NCBI GenBank assembly: GCA_013178005.1
Contig: JABLXL010000034.1
Span: 1-37,707, forward strand
Length of the DNA: 37,707 nucleotides
Source: Actinomycetota bacterium
GTDB taxonomy: Bacteria; Actinomycetota; Geothermincolia; Geothermincolales; RBG-13-55-18
Direction: 5' to 3'
Below are positions 1 to 8,293 of this stretch, piece after piece. The notes beneath the pieces are model-generated. The model was not told the DNA's origin. It did not search any database and saw only the letters and a list, made by a program, of their open reading frames with translations. Positions within the stretch are counted from its first letter, which is position 1; each line of letters starts with the position of its first letter. A program made the position numbers and the translations under genes.

Positions 1-2029
1 GGGGGCCGGACTCGGTCATCAAGGTGATGTCCAGGGTCACCGGGTCCGGGTTAGGGTTCTGCACCAGCACCCAAGTCTCCATGCCCCCGTCGGTGGAACC
101 CTCGGCCAGGTACCAGGTGGAGGCGGCATGCCCATAATAAATCGTGCATCCTGGCCCTACCGTCCAGATATTTCCCTGATCGAAAGCGTCGATGGCGGAA
201 AGTTGATAACCCCGATACGTTTCCAATTGCTTTGACCACACTGAACCATCCCACTTGAATACTACACCATATGTATCAACATTTTTGCTTATTAGGCATC
301 CTCCAACTGCCCAAACATGGTTCGCATCAAGGGCGGAGATCCCAGTTAGCATAAATGCACCCAGGTCCGTGCTAGACCAAGTAGTGCCGTCCCAGTGCAT
401 TACGACCCACTTCTCCACACTTTCTTCGTAATAGGATCCCGTCACCCATAAGTTATCTTTATCCAGGGCGGAGATGCAGTTGATTCTGATTTGCATGTCC
501 GGATCCAGCATGGTCCAGTCCGTCCCATCCCAGAAACCGACACATGTCCCCGCTATCCATATGTTGTTCTCGTCCAAAGCGTCTACCGCCCAAAAACCCT
601 CTTCATCTCCAAAAGGCTTGGGAAAAAGCGACCAGGATGAACCATCATAGTGATAAAGATATCCTGAACTCTTTGTTGCCCAGACATCGTTACGATTTAT
701 GGCATGGACGTCAACAAAACAAGAATAATAAGGATCTACGCTACCCTGCATTTGACAAGACCAACTCGTGCCGTCCCAGTGAAGGATAGTCGCGTTACAA
801 CCCGCGGCCCATACGTTGTCGCGATCGAGAGCCGAGACGCAATACAGATCAGCTGTAGTCCCCGAATCCTGAAAAGACCAAGAGTGCCCGTTCCAGAAAG
901 CTATGGCCCCCCCGTCTCCGACGGCCCAGACGTTGTCTTTATCGAGGACAGAGACGTCGTTAAAGCCCCGTATTTTGCGGAATACCGTCGATATATGTTT
1001 GCCATCAAAGCGCAGTATATCGCCATATCTACCCAACACCAATATGTTATCTCTTTGCATGGCTTTTACGGCAATTGGACAAGTGATGTCTTCAGGGCTT
1101 GTATCTCTTACCGACCATTGAGCCCCGTCCCAATGATATATGCGCTCGGCGGATCCGTCTCTGCCCTCATGGCCTGTCACCCAAATGTCGTCCGTTCCCC
1201 TGGCATCAATATCGTTGAGATAGTGCTCCCCACTGATGCCATCGAAACCGCGGGGTGCCCATGAGGAACCGTCCCAGTGGAGGATCTTCCCTGGCCCAAC
1301 GGCCCATGCGTCATTTACCCCAAGTGCACGGATACAGGGAGTGCACGATTTTAGATCGGTATCGATACCTTCTCCCTGCCTCTTCCACTCCTTGCCGTCC
1401 CAGTGATAAATGCCCAGATCGCCAACCGCCCAGGCATTGTTGCTATCCAAAGCATGTACGTCATAGAAATAATAAGTTGTATAATACTGGCTGTAGATTT
1501 TAGGCGATACATAATCGACAGCCCATGAGGAACCGTCCCAGTGCAATATTACAGCGCAAGAATCGGTGGTTCCGCCGCCGACTGCCCAAACGTTGTTCTT
1601 ATCCAAGGCGAACACACCGTAAATATCCGATACGGTGCCGGAGCTCTGGGATGTCCACCTGAGCCCATTCCAATAGAGGATTGTGCCGCGCTCCCCTACC
1701 GCCCAGACATTCTCGTTATCGAGGGCGTACACCCCATATAGCTTGCCCTCCCCGCCGGAGTACCGCTGATGCCATCGGTTGCCGTCCCACTGGTATACGA
1801 CCATGCTGACTGGGTTGTTGTAGGCATCTACTCTATAGCCCACTGTCCATATATTGCAGTCATCTAGAATGGATGCATTGAAAAACATTGTACTAAGCGA
1901 GATCTGCGAGTACTGTAGCTCCCACTGGAACCCCTCATCAGCGCTCGCCTTATCAGCATATGTTGGGCAGATCATTGGGAATACTACGACGAGTATCACT
2001 AACAGAATGATCTTCGGGTAATCCCTCAT
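1..2029 (-). CDS. Secreted repeat protein: about 14 propeller-type repeats plus start of a YLAEG domain (3' end off window)
   Basis: The minus strand is open from an ATG at 2029 to the window edge (676 codons, no stop). An AAGGAGAAGG ribosome site lies just upstream. The N-terminus (MRDYPKIILLVILVVVFPM) is a signal peptide. About 14 imperfect repeats of 35-50 residues follow, each with an 'LDxNNVWAVG' strand, then 'ILHWDG' and 'SW'. These resemble Ycf48/BNR/Kelch-like beta-propeller blades; 14 could form two seven-bladed propellers (inference). The last 40 visible residues (STWYLAEGST...ETWVLVQNP) start the same domain seen in the genes at 12291-14243 and 36737-37707. The protein is therefore probably an exported cell-surface or extracellular protein of unknown ligand. 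Codons such as TAT, ATA and AAT are much commoner here than in neighbouring genes, suggesting recent transfer or relaxed composition. The repeats are divergent, so this is not a recent array. Confidence 0.85.
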   Translation of the reverse strand, partial: MRDYPKIILLVILVVVFPMICPTYADKASADEGFQWELQYSQISLSTMFFNASILDDCNIWTVGYRVDAYNNPVSMVVYQWDGNRWHQRYSGGEGKLYGVYALDNENVWAVGERGTILYWNGLRWTSQSSGTVSDIYGVFALDKNNVWAVGGGTTDSCAVILHWDGSSWAVDYVSPKIYSQYYTTYYFYDVHALDSNNAWAVGDLGIYHWDGKEWKRQGEGIDTDLKSCTPCIRALGVNDAWAVGPGKILHWDGSSWAPRGFDGISGEHYLNDIDARGTDDIWVTGHEGRDGSAERIYHWDGAQWSVRDTSPEDITCPIAVKAMQRDNILVLGRYGDILRFDGKHISTVFRKIRGFNDVSVLDKDNVWAVGDGGAIAFWNGHSWSFQDSGTTADLYCVSALDRDNVWAAGCNATILHWDGTSWSCQMQGSVDPYYSCFVDVHAINRNDVWATKSSGYLYHYDGSSWSLFPKPFGDEEGFWAVDALDENNIWIAGTCVGFWDGTDWTMLDPDMQIRINCISALDKDNLWVTGSYYEESVEKWVVMHWDGTTWSSTDLGAFMLTGISALDANHVWAVGGCLISKNVDTYGVVFKWDGSVWSKQLETYRGYQLSAIDAFDQGNIWTVGPGCTIYYGHAASTWYLAEGSTDGGMETWVLVQNPNPDPVTLDITLMTESGP

Positions 2030-2160
2030 TGGCCTTCTCCTTATCCCGTACAATTAATCATAGAATTGTAAGGAGCATACTGGTTGCGTGATCCGAGTAC
2101 TAGGCAAAACTTCCAGAACAAACTCGTTTTTTATTAAATCGGTTGATCTGATTTCCCTCT

Positions 2161-2202
2161 TTATAACGTCTGGCTAGATTCAGAAATATCAATATTTCCC
2201 AT
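2161..2202 (-). other. Possible 13-codon mini-ORF with perfect Shine-Dalgarno
   Basis: On the minus strand an AGGAGG motif precedes ATG at 2202 by about 5 nt, and the frame MGNIDISESSQTL ends in TAA at 2161. It lies about 130 nt upstream of the propeller gene in an AT-rich leader. It could be a leader peptide or the stub of a decayed gene. No homology is recognised. Confidence 0.25.
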
Positions 2203-2903
2203 ATACACCTCCTGATAACAATATTCTGTTATCCGGCGGGCTTGTTAAGGTGATTAAACGCCGGATTTCCTGTATCATCTTGAGTATCCCGCTGGATATA
2301 GGATGGACGATGCCTCCCGAATCGAGGTCCGTAGAGCCTTGAGCGCAGTGGTGTATTCCATATGCGGCTCTTTTCTCCTTGCGCTGCCTCACGAGAAGGC
2401 TGAGGCGAGGGATCCCGTGCGGGCAGGGAACCTGATGAAGAACTCCCTTGAGATGGCTGCCTTCGCCATCTGAAAAACCGTCCTGCGGGCATGGCTTACG
2501 ATCCTTGTGCCGATCCCGATCAGCTTGAGCTGCACACTGCGGAGAGAAGTGGGTTTCTACCCAGGGATGGCGAAGCGTCTGAGATAATTTACCAGGTTTT
2601 AGGCGAGGACGAAAAGAGCCAGCCTCCCCTGGTTGGGGACAAAGCGAGAGCAAGAAATGCATCCGGCAAAGAGCATTCTCTCCCTCCTTGATGTATTGTT
2701 AGCATGAACCACTTTGGTTGCAGAAACACATCGCCTTCTCTGCCGCCCTAATCGGGCTGGTGATGAATCCCATACGGGAATAGCTCTTCCTGACGCCACT
2801 CCATCTTGGCAATGACCCTCCTTGACTTTCCCCGGATGCCGGCCTGGTAGGAGAATTCATGGTTGATTTCCTTTCATTTTATCCGCAACCATTTTCCTTC
2901 CCA
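2203..2903. other. Gene-poor 0.7 kb stretch, possibly decayed coding DNA
   Basis: No frame on either strand here has both a credible ribosome site and a recognisable product. Short open frames exist: 2303-2473 plus, 56 codons with no clear ribosome site; 2491-2691 plus; 2189-2662 minus. Their translations are low-complexity and Pro/Arg/Ser-rich, typical of chance frames in high-GC DNA. It may be a remnant of lost genes. The 2030-2220 part is AT-rich and probably holds the promoter of the minus-strand propeller gene. Confidence 0.5.
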
Positions 2904-3338
2904 TCAACCTCCCGGCCAAGGCTCGACCTTGCGCTTTGCGAAGATGCCGCACACCAGGTCCTCGCGGCTGATGATGCCCAGGATCTTTTTCTTCTCCGTG
3001 ACCACCAGCAGGCGCACGTTGGCGTCGAACATCCTCTCCACCGCCTCCTGGGCCGAGGCTTCGGGGGATATGGTGTGAGGGGGAACCCTCATCACGTCGC
3101 GCGCCGTCTCCGCGAGCACCGCGTCGGGCCGGGTCATCACGAAAAGCTTGAGGATATCCGAGTCCCTGACCATGCCCACCAGCTCGCCCTTCTCGTCCAC
3201 CACCGGGAACCCGGCATAGCGGTAACGCTGAAACTTCCAGATCAGGTCCTCAATAGGATCATCTACGCCCACGGTCACCACCCCGGTGCTCATGAACTCC
3301 CGCACCGGACGGTCGGTGAGCACGTATACCTTGGACAC
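2904..3338 (-). CDS. CBS-domain pair protein
   Basis: This protein of about 144 residues is little more than two CBS domains in tandem: about residues 8-65 (VREFMSTGVVTV...GFPVVDEKGELVGMV) and 75-135 (ARDVMRVPPHTI...LLVVTEKKKILGIIS). Such stand-alone Bateman modules usually bind adenosine nucleotides and regulate a partner in the cytoplasm. The frame can begin at GTG 3347, but that codon overlaps the AGGAGG at 3352-3347. GTG at 3338 has ideal spacing (8 nt) and is preferred. It lies 211 nt downstream of the antiporter gene on the same strand and could regulate it (inference). There is no fused effector domain. The biochemical role is unknown. Confidence 0.9.
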   Translation of the reverse strand: MSKVYVLTDRPVREFMSTGVVTVGVDDPIEDLIWKFQRYRYAGFPVVDEKGELVGMVRDSDILKLFVMTRPDAVLAETARDVMRVPPHTISPEASAQEAVERMFDANVRLLVVTEKKKILGIISREDLVCGIFAKRKVEPWPGG

Positions 3339-3549
3339 GACAACCACCTCCTGGCCCGCCCTTCAAGGGGTTCGGCACACACCCGATGTATATTTCCCTG
3401 CTATTACGGCGAACACATTATTCCCGCTCGACGACATATCGCGGGCGCTGAAGACAAGACGGATTCCCCCATCCTCGATGCATGAGCCCTTCGTGCGTCG
3501 CCTGATGCACGCGTCCCGGCTGGAGAGCCCCGGCTGCCGCCTTCGCCCA

Positions 3550-4824
3550 TCAACCCGCACCGACCTCGCTTTCGCCCAAGGAACCCTTTTTCTTGACCAC
3601 CTTCGCCTCCCCCGCCTTGATGATCGCGTGGCGCGTGCAGGGAGGACCGATCAACTGGAAAATCAAGGTGGTGGCGGCGATGACGGTTATGGCCATGGCT
3701 CCCAGCTCCAAGCCAGCGGTCCCGAACTCCTTGGCCCCGAACTCGAGCATGGTCTCGATGGACAGCCCGATGGCCACTCCCGCCTGGGAGAAAAGGCACA
3801 AGCCCAGGTAACGCGAAACCGCACGGGGGGCCCTTCCTATGCGCGCGCCCAGGTACGTCCCCCCTTGCTTGCCGGCGCTTCTGAAGACGATGTAAAGAAC
3901 CCCGATCACTCCCAGCGATCCAAGCTTGGTGACGTCGAGCCTCGCCCCCACCAGCACGAAGAAGAGGATGAACAGCGGAGGGGTAATCCCTCGCGCCACC
4001 TCGAAGAGGTCCGGCCTTCCATACTTTGGCAGGTTGATCACCGTCATCCCCACCGCCATGTTGGCCAGGATCAGGGAGAGGTCCAGGAGGTTGGCGAGAC
4101 CGGTGGTGACCAGTATGGCGCCCACCACGCAGGTGAGGATGGTGGCCCTGGAAGTGACCCTTCGCACCAGCAACAGGAGGATAAGGCCGATGACGAACCC
4201 CATGACGAGGGCCCCGATGATCTGCGCGAAGGGCAGGAGGATGAGCTTGGCGTAATTGAGGGACTGCGCCCCGGCCAGGAGTATCTTGGCGAACAGGGCC
4301 GCGAAGGCGTAGATGGCTATGGCCAGGCCGTCGTCGATGCCCACCACGGCGAAAAGCGTGGTGGTGAGGGGGCCGGAGGCCTGGTATTCCCGCAGCACGT
4401 CCACGGTGGCCGCGGGGGCGGTGGCGGAGGAAAGGGCCCCGAAGATCAGGGCAACGTAAAGCTTGCGCGTGTAGAGGAAGATGGCTATGGTCACCAGGAG
4501 AAAAGCGCCCAGGGATTCGAGGAGCGAGATCCAGAGGATGGGCCTCCCCAGCTTGCGCAATCCCCGAATGGAAAGCTCTCCGCCGATATCGAAGCCGATG
4601 AAGGCGAGGGCAAGGAAGTTGATGAAAACCAGCCCGTCAAGCATGCCGGAACCTATGACCCCCAGCGCCGATGATCCCAGGACGACCCCGGTGAGGATGT
4701 ATCCAACCACCTGCGGGGCCTTCAGCTTTCGCGCCAGGCTCCCGGATCCCCACCCCAGAAAAAGCGCCAGTCCTGCTATGACGAGAACTATGTTGCCGTT
4801 GTCAGGGATCAGATCTTTGAGCAA
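3550..4824 (-). CDS. CPA2-type cation:proton antiporter (Kef/NapA-like membrane domain)
   Basis: The 424-residue protein is almost entirely hydrophobic, with about 12 predicted membrane helices. It matches the Na+/H+ exchanger fold of the monovalent cation:proton antiporter-2 family. Visible signatures are the N-terminal 'LKAPQVVGYILTGVVLG' helix typical of Kef/NapA proteins, an 'SSATAPAATVDVL' segment, and an adjacent Asp pair in 'GIDDGLAI' (residues 164-165), probably the ion/proton site. There is no C-terminal TrkA-N domain, only a short Lys-rich tail, so a nucleotide-gated Kef system is unlikely unless the CBS protein downstream serves instead. The start is TTG at 4824, preceded by GAGGTG, and an extended -10 promoter lies about 40 nt upstream. 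Transported ion (Na+ or K+) cannot be told from sequence. Confidence 0.9.
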   Translation of the reverse strand: MLKDLIPDNGNIVLVIAGLALFLGWGSGSLARKLKAPQVVGYILTGVVLGSSALGVIGSGMLDGLVFINFLALAFIGFDIGGELSIRGLRKLGRPILWISLLESLGAFLLVTIAIFLYTRKLYVALIFGALSSATAPAATVDVLREYQASGPLTTTLFAVVGIDDGLAIAIYAFAALFAKILLAGAQSLNYAKLILLPFAQIIGALVMGFVIGLILLLLVRRVTSRATILTCVVGAILVTTGLANLLDLSLILANMAVGMTVINLPKYGRPDLFEVARGITPPLFILFFVLVGARLDVTKLGSLGVIGVLYIVFRSAGKQGGTYLGARIGRAPRAVSRYLGLCLFSQAGVAIGLSIETMLEFGAKEFGTAGLELGAMAITVIAATTLIFQLIGPPCTRHAIIKAGEAKVVKKKGSLGESEVGAG

Positions 4825-4864
4825 CGCAACACCTCTTCCTCCGCCATGAGGTCACGTTCTTTCC

Positions 4865-4873
4865 AATATAGCA
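4865..4873 (-). promoter_or_regulatory. Extended -10 promoter of the antiporter gene
   Basis: Read on the minus strand the motif is TGC-TATATT (TGn extended -10, hexamer 4870-4865). It would start transcription near 4858, about 34 nt before the TTG start. No good -35 is visible. The rest of 4874-5036, between the divergent antiporter and Crp genes, holds nothing recognised. Confidence 0.5.
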
Positions 4874-5036
4874 CCATGATGCGCGCGCTTGTGGCCCGGC
4901 TGGCCAGATGCCTCGAGGCGATGCCGGTTGATACGGCGCGCGAGGCGGGAGCCCGCCCGTTCCGGATCCGCCGCGGAGGGCTTACCGGAGAAGGCTGACG
5001 GAGATCATGCTTCGCCGACACGTCGCAACGCGCTTC

Positions 5037-5045
5037 TGTTATAAT
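5037..5045 (+). promoter_or_regulatory. Extended -10 promoter of the Crp/Fnr gene
   Basis: TGT-TATAAT gives a perfect -10 hexamer at 5040-5045 with the TGn extension. The -35 region is weak (GACACG at 5017-5022, spacer 17). The leader to the ATG at 5142 would be about 90 nt. Confidence 0.6.
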
Positions 5046-5141
5046 CTACCTGCACAAACAGGCCTTTTCCCGGTCGCGGGCGAACCGGGAGAACGGGACC
5101 GGCAGATAAGAAGACGAGGCCGTCGACGCCGGAAGGGAAAG

Positions 5142-5825
5142 ATGGAAGATCATCACCTGAGCGAGTTCCTCAACCACCTCGAGGAGGGATTGCGCAAGGA
5201 GGCGCGTGAGCTCTTCAAGCCCGAGCGCTACGACCGCGAGCAATACATCTTTATCGACCAGGAGGAGGCCACCCACCTCTACCTGGTGGAGGAAGGCACC
5301 GTGGAGGCGAACATAGTGCACGGGGACGGCAAACTGCTCATCCTGGACTTCCTCTATCCGGGCGGTGTCTTCGGAGAAGGCGCCCTCTACGAGGACGGCA
5401 TCTATTCCTATTCCGCGGTGGCGAAAGAGCCGGCGCGCACCTGGAGGATAAGCTGGGACGACCTGCAGTGGCTGGTGTCGCGCGACCAGCTGTTCGCGCT
5501 TCATCTTATGAGGATCGTGGTCGCCAAGCTGGACCAGGCCTATTACAAGGACCGCTGCATAGCGGGCGAGAAGGTGGAGAAGCGCATCGCCTGCGTGTTG
5601 TTGAAGATGGTGGACGAGATAGGCATCAGCGACAAGTGCGGCCTGGTCATCGACACGCCGCTCACCAACCGGGACATAGCCGGCCTGGTGGGATCGACGG
5701 AGGAAACGGTCTCCCGCATCATGAGCCGCCTGAAGAAGGAGGGCATCATGGGCACGGAGGGAAAGCTGCTGGTGGTCAGGGACAAGAAAGCCCTTCTCGC
5801 CTACTTCGACGACATACAGGCCTAG
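5142..5825 (+). CDS. Crp/Fnr-family transcriptional regulator
   Basis: A 227-residue cytoplasmic regulator. Residues about 15-125 form the cyclic-nucleotide-binding jelly roll (YIFIDQEEATHLYLVEEG; the GxFGE-like 'GGVFGEGALY' turn). About 150-222 form the winged helix, whose helix-turn-helix reads 'TNRDIAGLVGSTEETVSRIM', very close to Crp. The three Cys residues are not arranged like the Fe-S ligands of Fnr, so an Fe-S sensor is unlikely. The effector (cAMP, haem or another small molecule) is not evident. The start was chosen because GGAAGGGAAAG directly precedes ATG 5142; the upstream extension of the frame reads as non-coding. It diverges from the antiporter gene. No matching Crp box was recognised in the window. 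Confidence 0.92.
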   Translation: MEDHHLSEFLNHLEEGLRKEARELFKPERYDREQYIFIDQEEATHLYLVEEGTVEANIVHGDGKLLILDFLYPGGVFGEGALYEDGIYSYSAVAKEPARTWRISWDDLQWLVSRDQLFALHLMRIVVAKLDQAYYKDRCIAGEKVEKRIACVLLKMVDEIGISDKCGLVIDTPLTNRDIAGLVGSTEETVSRIMSRLKKEGIMGTEGKLLVVRDKKALLAYFDDIQA

Positions 5826-5927
5826 CGCCTCCCGGTGAGGATCGTGCGAGGCGACAAGGAATTTTCACACTCAAGGATCTGTGCATGGAAGGCTTAGCGC
5901 TTCCCCGTAAGGACCGTGCGAGGCGAC
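5818..5927 (+). repeat. Two 38-nt hairpin-forming direct repeats after the Crp gene
   Basis: Copies at 5818-5855 and 5890-5927 differ at about 5 of 38 positions. The first includes the TAG stop of the regulator gene. Each has CGCYTC...GAGGCG arms. One arm change (C to T) keeps pairing as G-U, which suggests that RNA structure matters. They may form a terminator or processing element. There is no T tract. Confidence 0.5.
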
Positions 5928-5957
5928 CAACGGTAAGCCTCCCTTGATGTAGGTCAT

Positions 5958-5985
5958 TTGCCCGCGCTGCACCTTGATCTATATT
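5958..5985 (+). promoter_or_regulatory. Sigma-70-like promoter of the 46-aa gene
   Basis: TTGCCC at 5958-5963 and TATATT at 5980-5985 are separated by 16 nt, and the expected start is near 5992. It lies 45 nt upstream of the ATG of the small Cys protein. Confidence 0.5.
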
Positions 5986-6029
5986 TTAGGCAGCGGAAAG
6001 AGTGAGAGAGGCGCGAGTAAGGAGGACAC

Positions 6030-6170
6030 ATGGCAAAGAAAGAGGCGCCGGAAAGAGGAGGGCTCTGTTGCCCCCATTGCGCGGATTCCAAGTATCCATG
6101 CGTCACCATGGAAAAACAGATGAGGAAAGGCGAGGAAGCGGCAACGGCCAAAAAGGACAAGAAAGGCTGA
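6030..6170 (+). CDS. Small Cys-containing, Lys-rich protein (46 aa)
   Basis: ATG at 6030 is preceded by AAGGAGGACAC, one of the best ribosome sites in the window. The frame gives 46 residues. An N-terminal half contains 'LCCPHC' and a further Cys at 'YPCVTM', followed by a highly charged tail (KKDKKG). The CC-x2-C...C pattern could bind Zn or a cluster, or act in redox chemistry. Only four Cys are present, so a single metal site is the most it could hold. The gene is free-standing, with its own promoter at 5958-5985 and a strong intrinsic terminator at 6208-6239, directly upstream of the sulfur operon. No family is recognised. Coding status rests on start signals and codon use; the transcript could also act as an RNA. 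Confidence 0.7.
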   Translation: MAKKEAPERGGLCCPHCADSKYPCVTMEKQMRKGEEAATAKKDKKG

Positions 6171-6207
6171 AGGAGGCCGCTCGAAGCCTGGAAAACGACG
6201 CAGTGCC

Positions 6208-6239
6208 GAGGGGCGGACCTTCCGCCCCTCTTACATTTT
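6208..6239 (+). terminator. Intrinsic terminator
   Basis: A perfect 10-bp stem (GAGGGGCGGA at 6208-6217 with TCCGCCCCTC at 6221-6230) and a 3-nt loop are followed by TTACATTTT. It ends the 46-aa gene transcript. Confidence 0.85.
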
Positions 6240-6457
6240 GGGACGGCAGCGTAAAGTAGCAAGGCAACCTTATCGGCGGGCCACCGGGACACGGAAGTCA
6301 GTAAACCGGTGGTCGAGGTCGTCGCGTAAAGAACGGAATTCAGGGAACGGGGCATAGCTACGAGCCCGAATGCTCTCTTTCTCCTCTCCTCCGCCGTGAC
6401 TAGCCACACGGAAAAGCATGAGAGGCTTTTCCTGGAAAGAGAAGGAAGGTGGCGCGC
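6240..6457 (+). other. Leader region upstream of the sulfur operon; possible RNA structure
   Basis: No gene is seen. CCACCGG at 6281-6287 pairs perfectly with CCGGTGG at 6306-6312 around an 18-nt loop containing GGAAGTCAG. The loop faintly recalls the 3' part of a cobalamin riboswitch, but the other conserved boxes are missing. The promoter of the downstream operon must lie here but no clear hexamers are visible. Confidence 0.3.
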
Positions 6458-8293
6458 ATGCGGGATAACAGTGAAGGGGAAAGCTGCGGGATACGCGAGG
6501 AGTTCAGGTTCAGCCCCCGGCCTAACCGCGCGGCGGATATCGCCTGGATGAACTGGGGCGAGGCCGCATTTGCGAGGGCCGCAGCGGAGGGAAAGCCTGT
6601 GCTGCTCTCCATCTCGGCGGTGTGGTGCCACTGGTGTCACGTCATGGACGAGACCACCTATTCGGACCCCGCGGTGATCGAACAGGTCAACCGCCTGTAT
6701 GTTCCCGTGCGCGTGGATAGCGACCGCAACCCGGACATCAACCGTCGCTACAACCAGGGCGGGTGGCCCACCACCGCCTTCCTTGACCATCACGGGAACC
6801 TCCTGGCGGGCGCGACCTATATCCCCCCCGAAACCATGCGCACCGCGCTGCAGCGGATCGCGGAGCTTTACCGCGACCACGAGGTCGACGTCGGTGCGCC
6901 GGAGCAGGCGCTTTCGGCGTCTTCCTCCCCGGGCTTGGAGTTGAGCCTGGAAATGGTCGAGGAAACGGGAGCCGCCCTGCTGCGCGCCTGGGATCGCGCA
7001 TACGGAGGGCTTGGGCGGGAGCCCAAATTTCCCCAGGTGGAAGCCCTGGCACTGGCCCTTGACCTCTATAGCGACGAAGGCAACGGGGAGTACCTGGTCT
7101 TCGCCGGTTCCACGCTGGAATCCATGATCAGGGGTAACCTCCTTGACAAGGTGGAGGGCGGTTTCTTCCGCTATTCCACCACCCGGGACTGGTCCATCCC
7201 CCATTACGAGAAGATGCTCGCGGACAACGCGATGCTCATCCCCGTGCTCCTGAGGGCCTATGCAATGACCGGATCGGAGGTTTTCAGGCGCACGGCCTCC
7301 GAAACCGCGGCCTATATATACCGCACCTTGAGCGACGGGGAGGCCCGTTTCTTCGGCAGCCAGGACGCCGACGAGGAATACTACCTGCTTCCCGCGGGCG
7401 GGCGCGAGGGGGCGTCGCCCCCGCCTGTGGACCGCACCGTTTACACGGACCTGGCGGCACGGGCCGCCTCGTCCTTCCTCGCGGCCGGGGCGGCTTTGGA
7501 AAATGATGCCTATATTGCCCTGGCCCTGGCGGCACTGGAATACCTCTGGTCGCGCGCCTTCCTGGCCGGCGTGGGGATGGCGCATTACCTGGACAGCGAG
7601 GGGCGCGGCCGCCGGCACGGATTCCTCGGGGACCTGACGGAAACCGCGTCGGCCTTTCTGGCGGCCTACGGGTACACCGGTGACGGCACGTGGATGGAGC
7701 GGGCGCGGACGCTGCTCGAGCTGGCGGTCAAGCGTAACTGGTCGGAGGAGAGGTCCGCGTTTATGGACGTGGCGCCCGGCAGCGAGCCGTCAGGCTTGAC
7801 CCCCCTTCCCGCCGAGCTGCCCGCGCAGTCACGCGCTGCCCATGCCATGCTTTCCCTCTGGGCTTACGGGGACGACGGCGGATGGCGCGAACTGGCTGGA
7901 AAGGCCCTGGAGGCCGTGGCGCCTGCTGCGCCCGCATACGGTTTCCAGGCCGCCCCCTTCGCCCTGGCGACCAACCTCTACCTGCGCGGGCCGCTGATAC
8001 TGCGCCTGTCCGGGCCGGAGAAAACCGTTCCGGCATCGATGCTCAGGACGGCCGCCCTGTCGGCCAAATCCCGCACCATGCTTAAAATGGAGCCGCGAAC
8101 GGGAACAATGGAGGGGAAAGTGACGGCGGAGCTCTGCGCGAGGGAAAGCTGCCTCCTGCGCGTCTCCAGCCCGGAAGAGTTGAAGGACGCGCTGGGGATC
8201 CACCCGCGGGTGGATATCGGTCACGGCAGTCCGCGCGACGCGTTCGGAGGCGAGGGAGAGCGCGGCGCCACGGAAGGAGGAAGGAAGAGATGA
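6458..8293 (+). CDS. DUF255 thioredoxin-domain protein (YyaL/SPATA20 family)
   Basis: The 611-residue protein has an N-terminal thioredoxin-like DUF255 domain (about residues 15-150) with the active-site motif WCHWC (Cys57 and Cys60) and the family's 'YNQGGWPTTAFLD' strand. A large helical (alpha/alpha)6-barrel region follows, including 'GGFFRYSTTRDWSIPHYEKMLADNAML', a hallmark of the family. Proteins of this family are cytoplasmic and of uncertain role; a redox or thiol-handling function is likely here from the CxxC and from its position at the head of a sulfur-transfer operon. The start at ATG 6458 is preferred over GTG 6449, which overlaps the AAGGAAGG ribosome site. It ends in an ATGA overlap with the next gene, indicating translational coupling. 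Length is slightly below the usual 650-700. Confidence 0.92.
   Translation: MRDNSEGESCGIREEFRFSPRPNRAADIAWMNWGEAAFARAAAEGKPVLLSISAVWCHWCHVMDETTYSDPAVIEQVNRLYVPVRVDSDRNPDINRRYNQGGWPTTAFLDHHGNLLAGATYIPPETMRTALQRIAELYRDHEVDVGAPEQALSASSSPGLELSLEMVEETGAALLRAWDRAYGGLGREPKFPQVEALALALDLYSDEGNGEYLVFAGSTLESMIRGNLLDKVEGGFFRYSTTRDWSIPHYEKMLADNAMLIPVLLRAYAMTGSEVFRRTASETAAYIYRTLSDGEARFFGSQDADEEYYLLPAGGREGASPPPVDRTVYTDLAARAASSFLAAGAALENDAYIALALAALEYLWSRAFLAGVGMAHYLDSEGRGRRHGFLGDLTETASAFLAAYGYTGDGTWMERARTLLELAVKRNWSEERSAFMDVAPGSEPSGLTPLPAELPAQSRAAHAMLSLWAYGDDGGWRELAGKALEAVAPAAPAYGFQAAPFALATNLYLRGPLILRLSGPEKTVPASMLRTAALSAKSRTMLKMEPRTGTMEGKVTAELCARESCLLRVSSPEELKDALGIHPRVDIGHGSPRDAFGGEGERGATEGGRKR

Noticed and set aside
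3286-4674. A 462-codon plus-strand frame rich in Gly, Asp and Glu
   Set aside because: It is antisense to the antiporter, whose membrane-helix sequence and start signals are convincing.
6281-6325. Cobalamin riboswitch, suggested by GGAAGTCAG...ACCGG
   Set aside because: The other conserved boxes and the usual length of about 200 nt are absent, and no B12-related gene follows.
5954-7618. A 554-codon open frame on the minus strand
   Set aside because: It runs antisense to the DUF255 gene and crosses a terminator and a small gene; its product is low-complexity and unlike any family.
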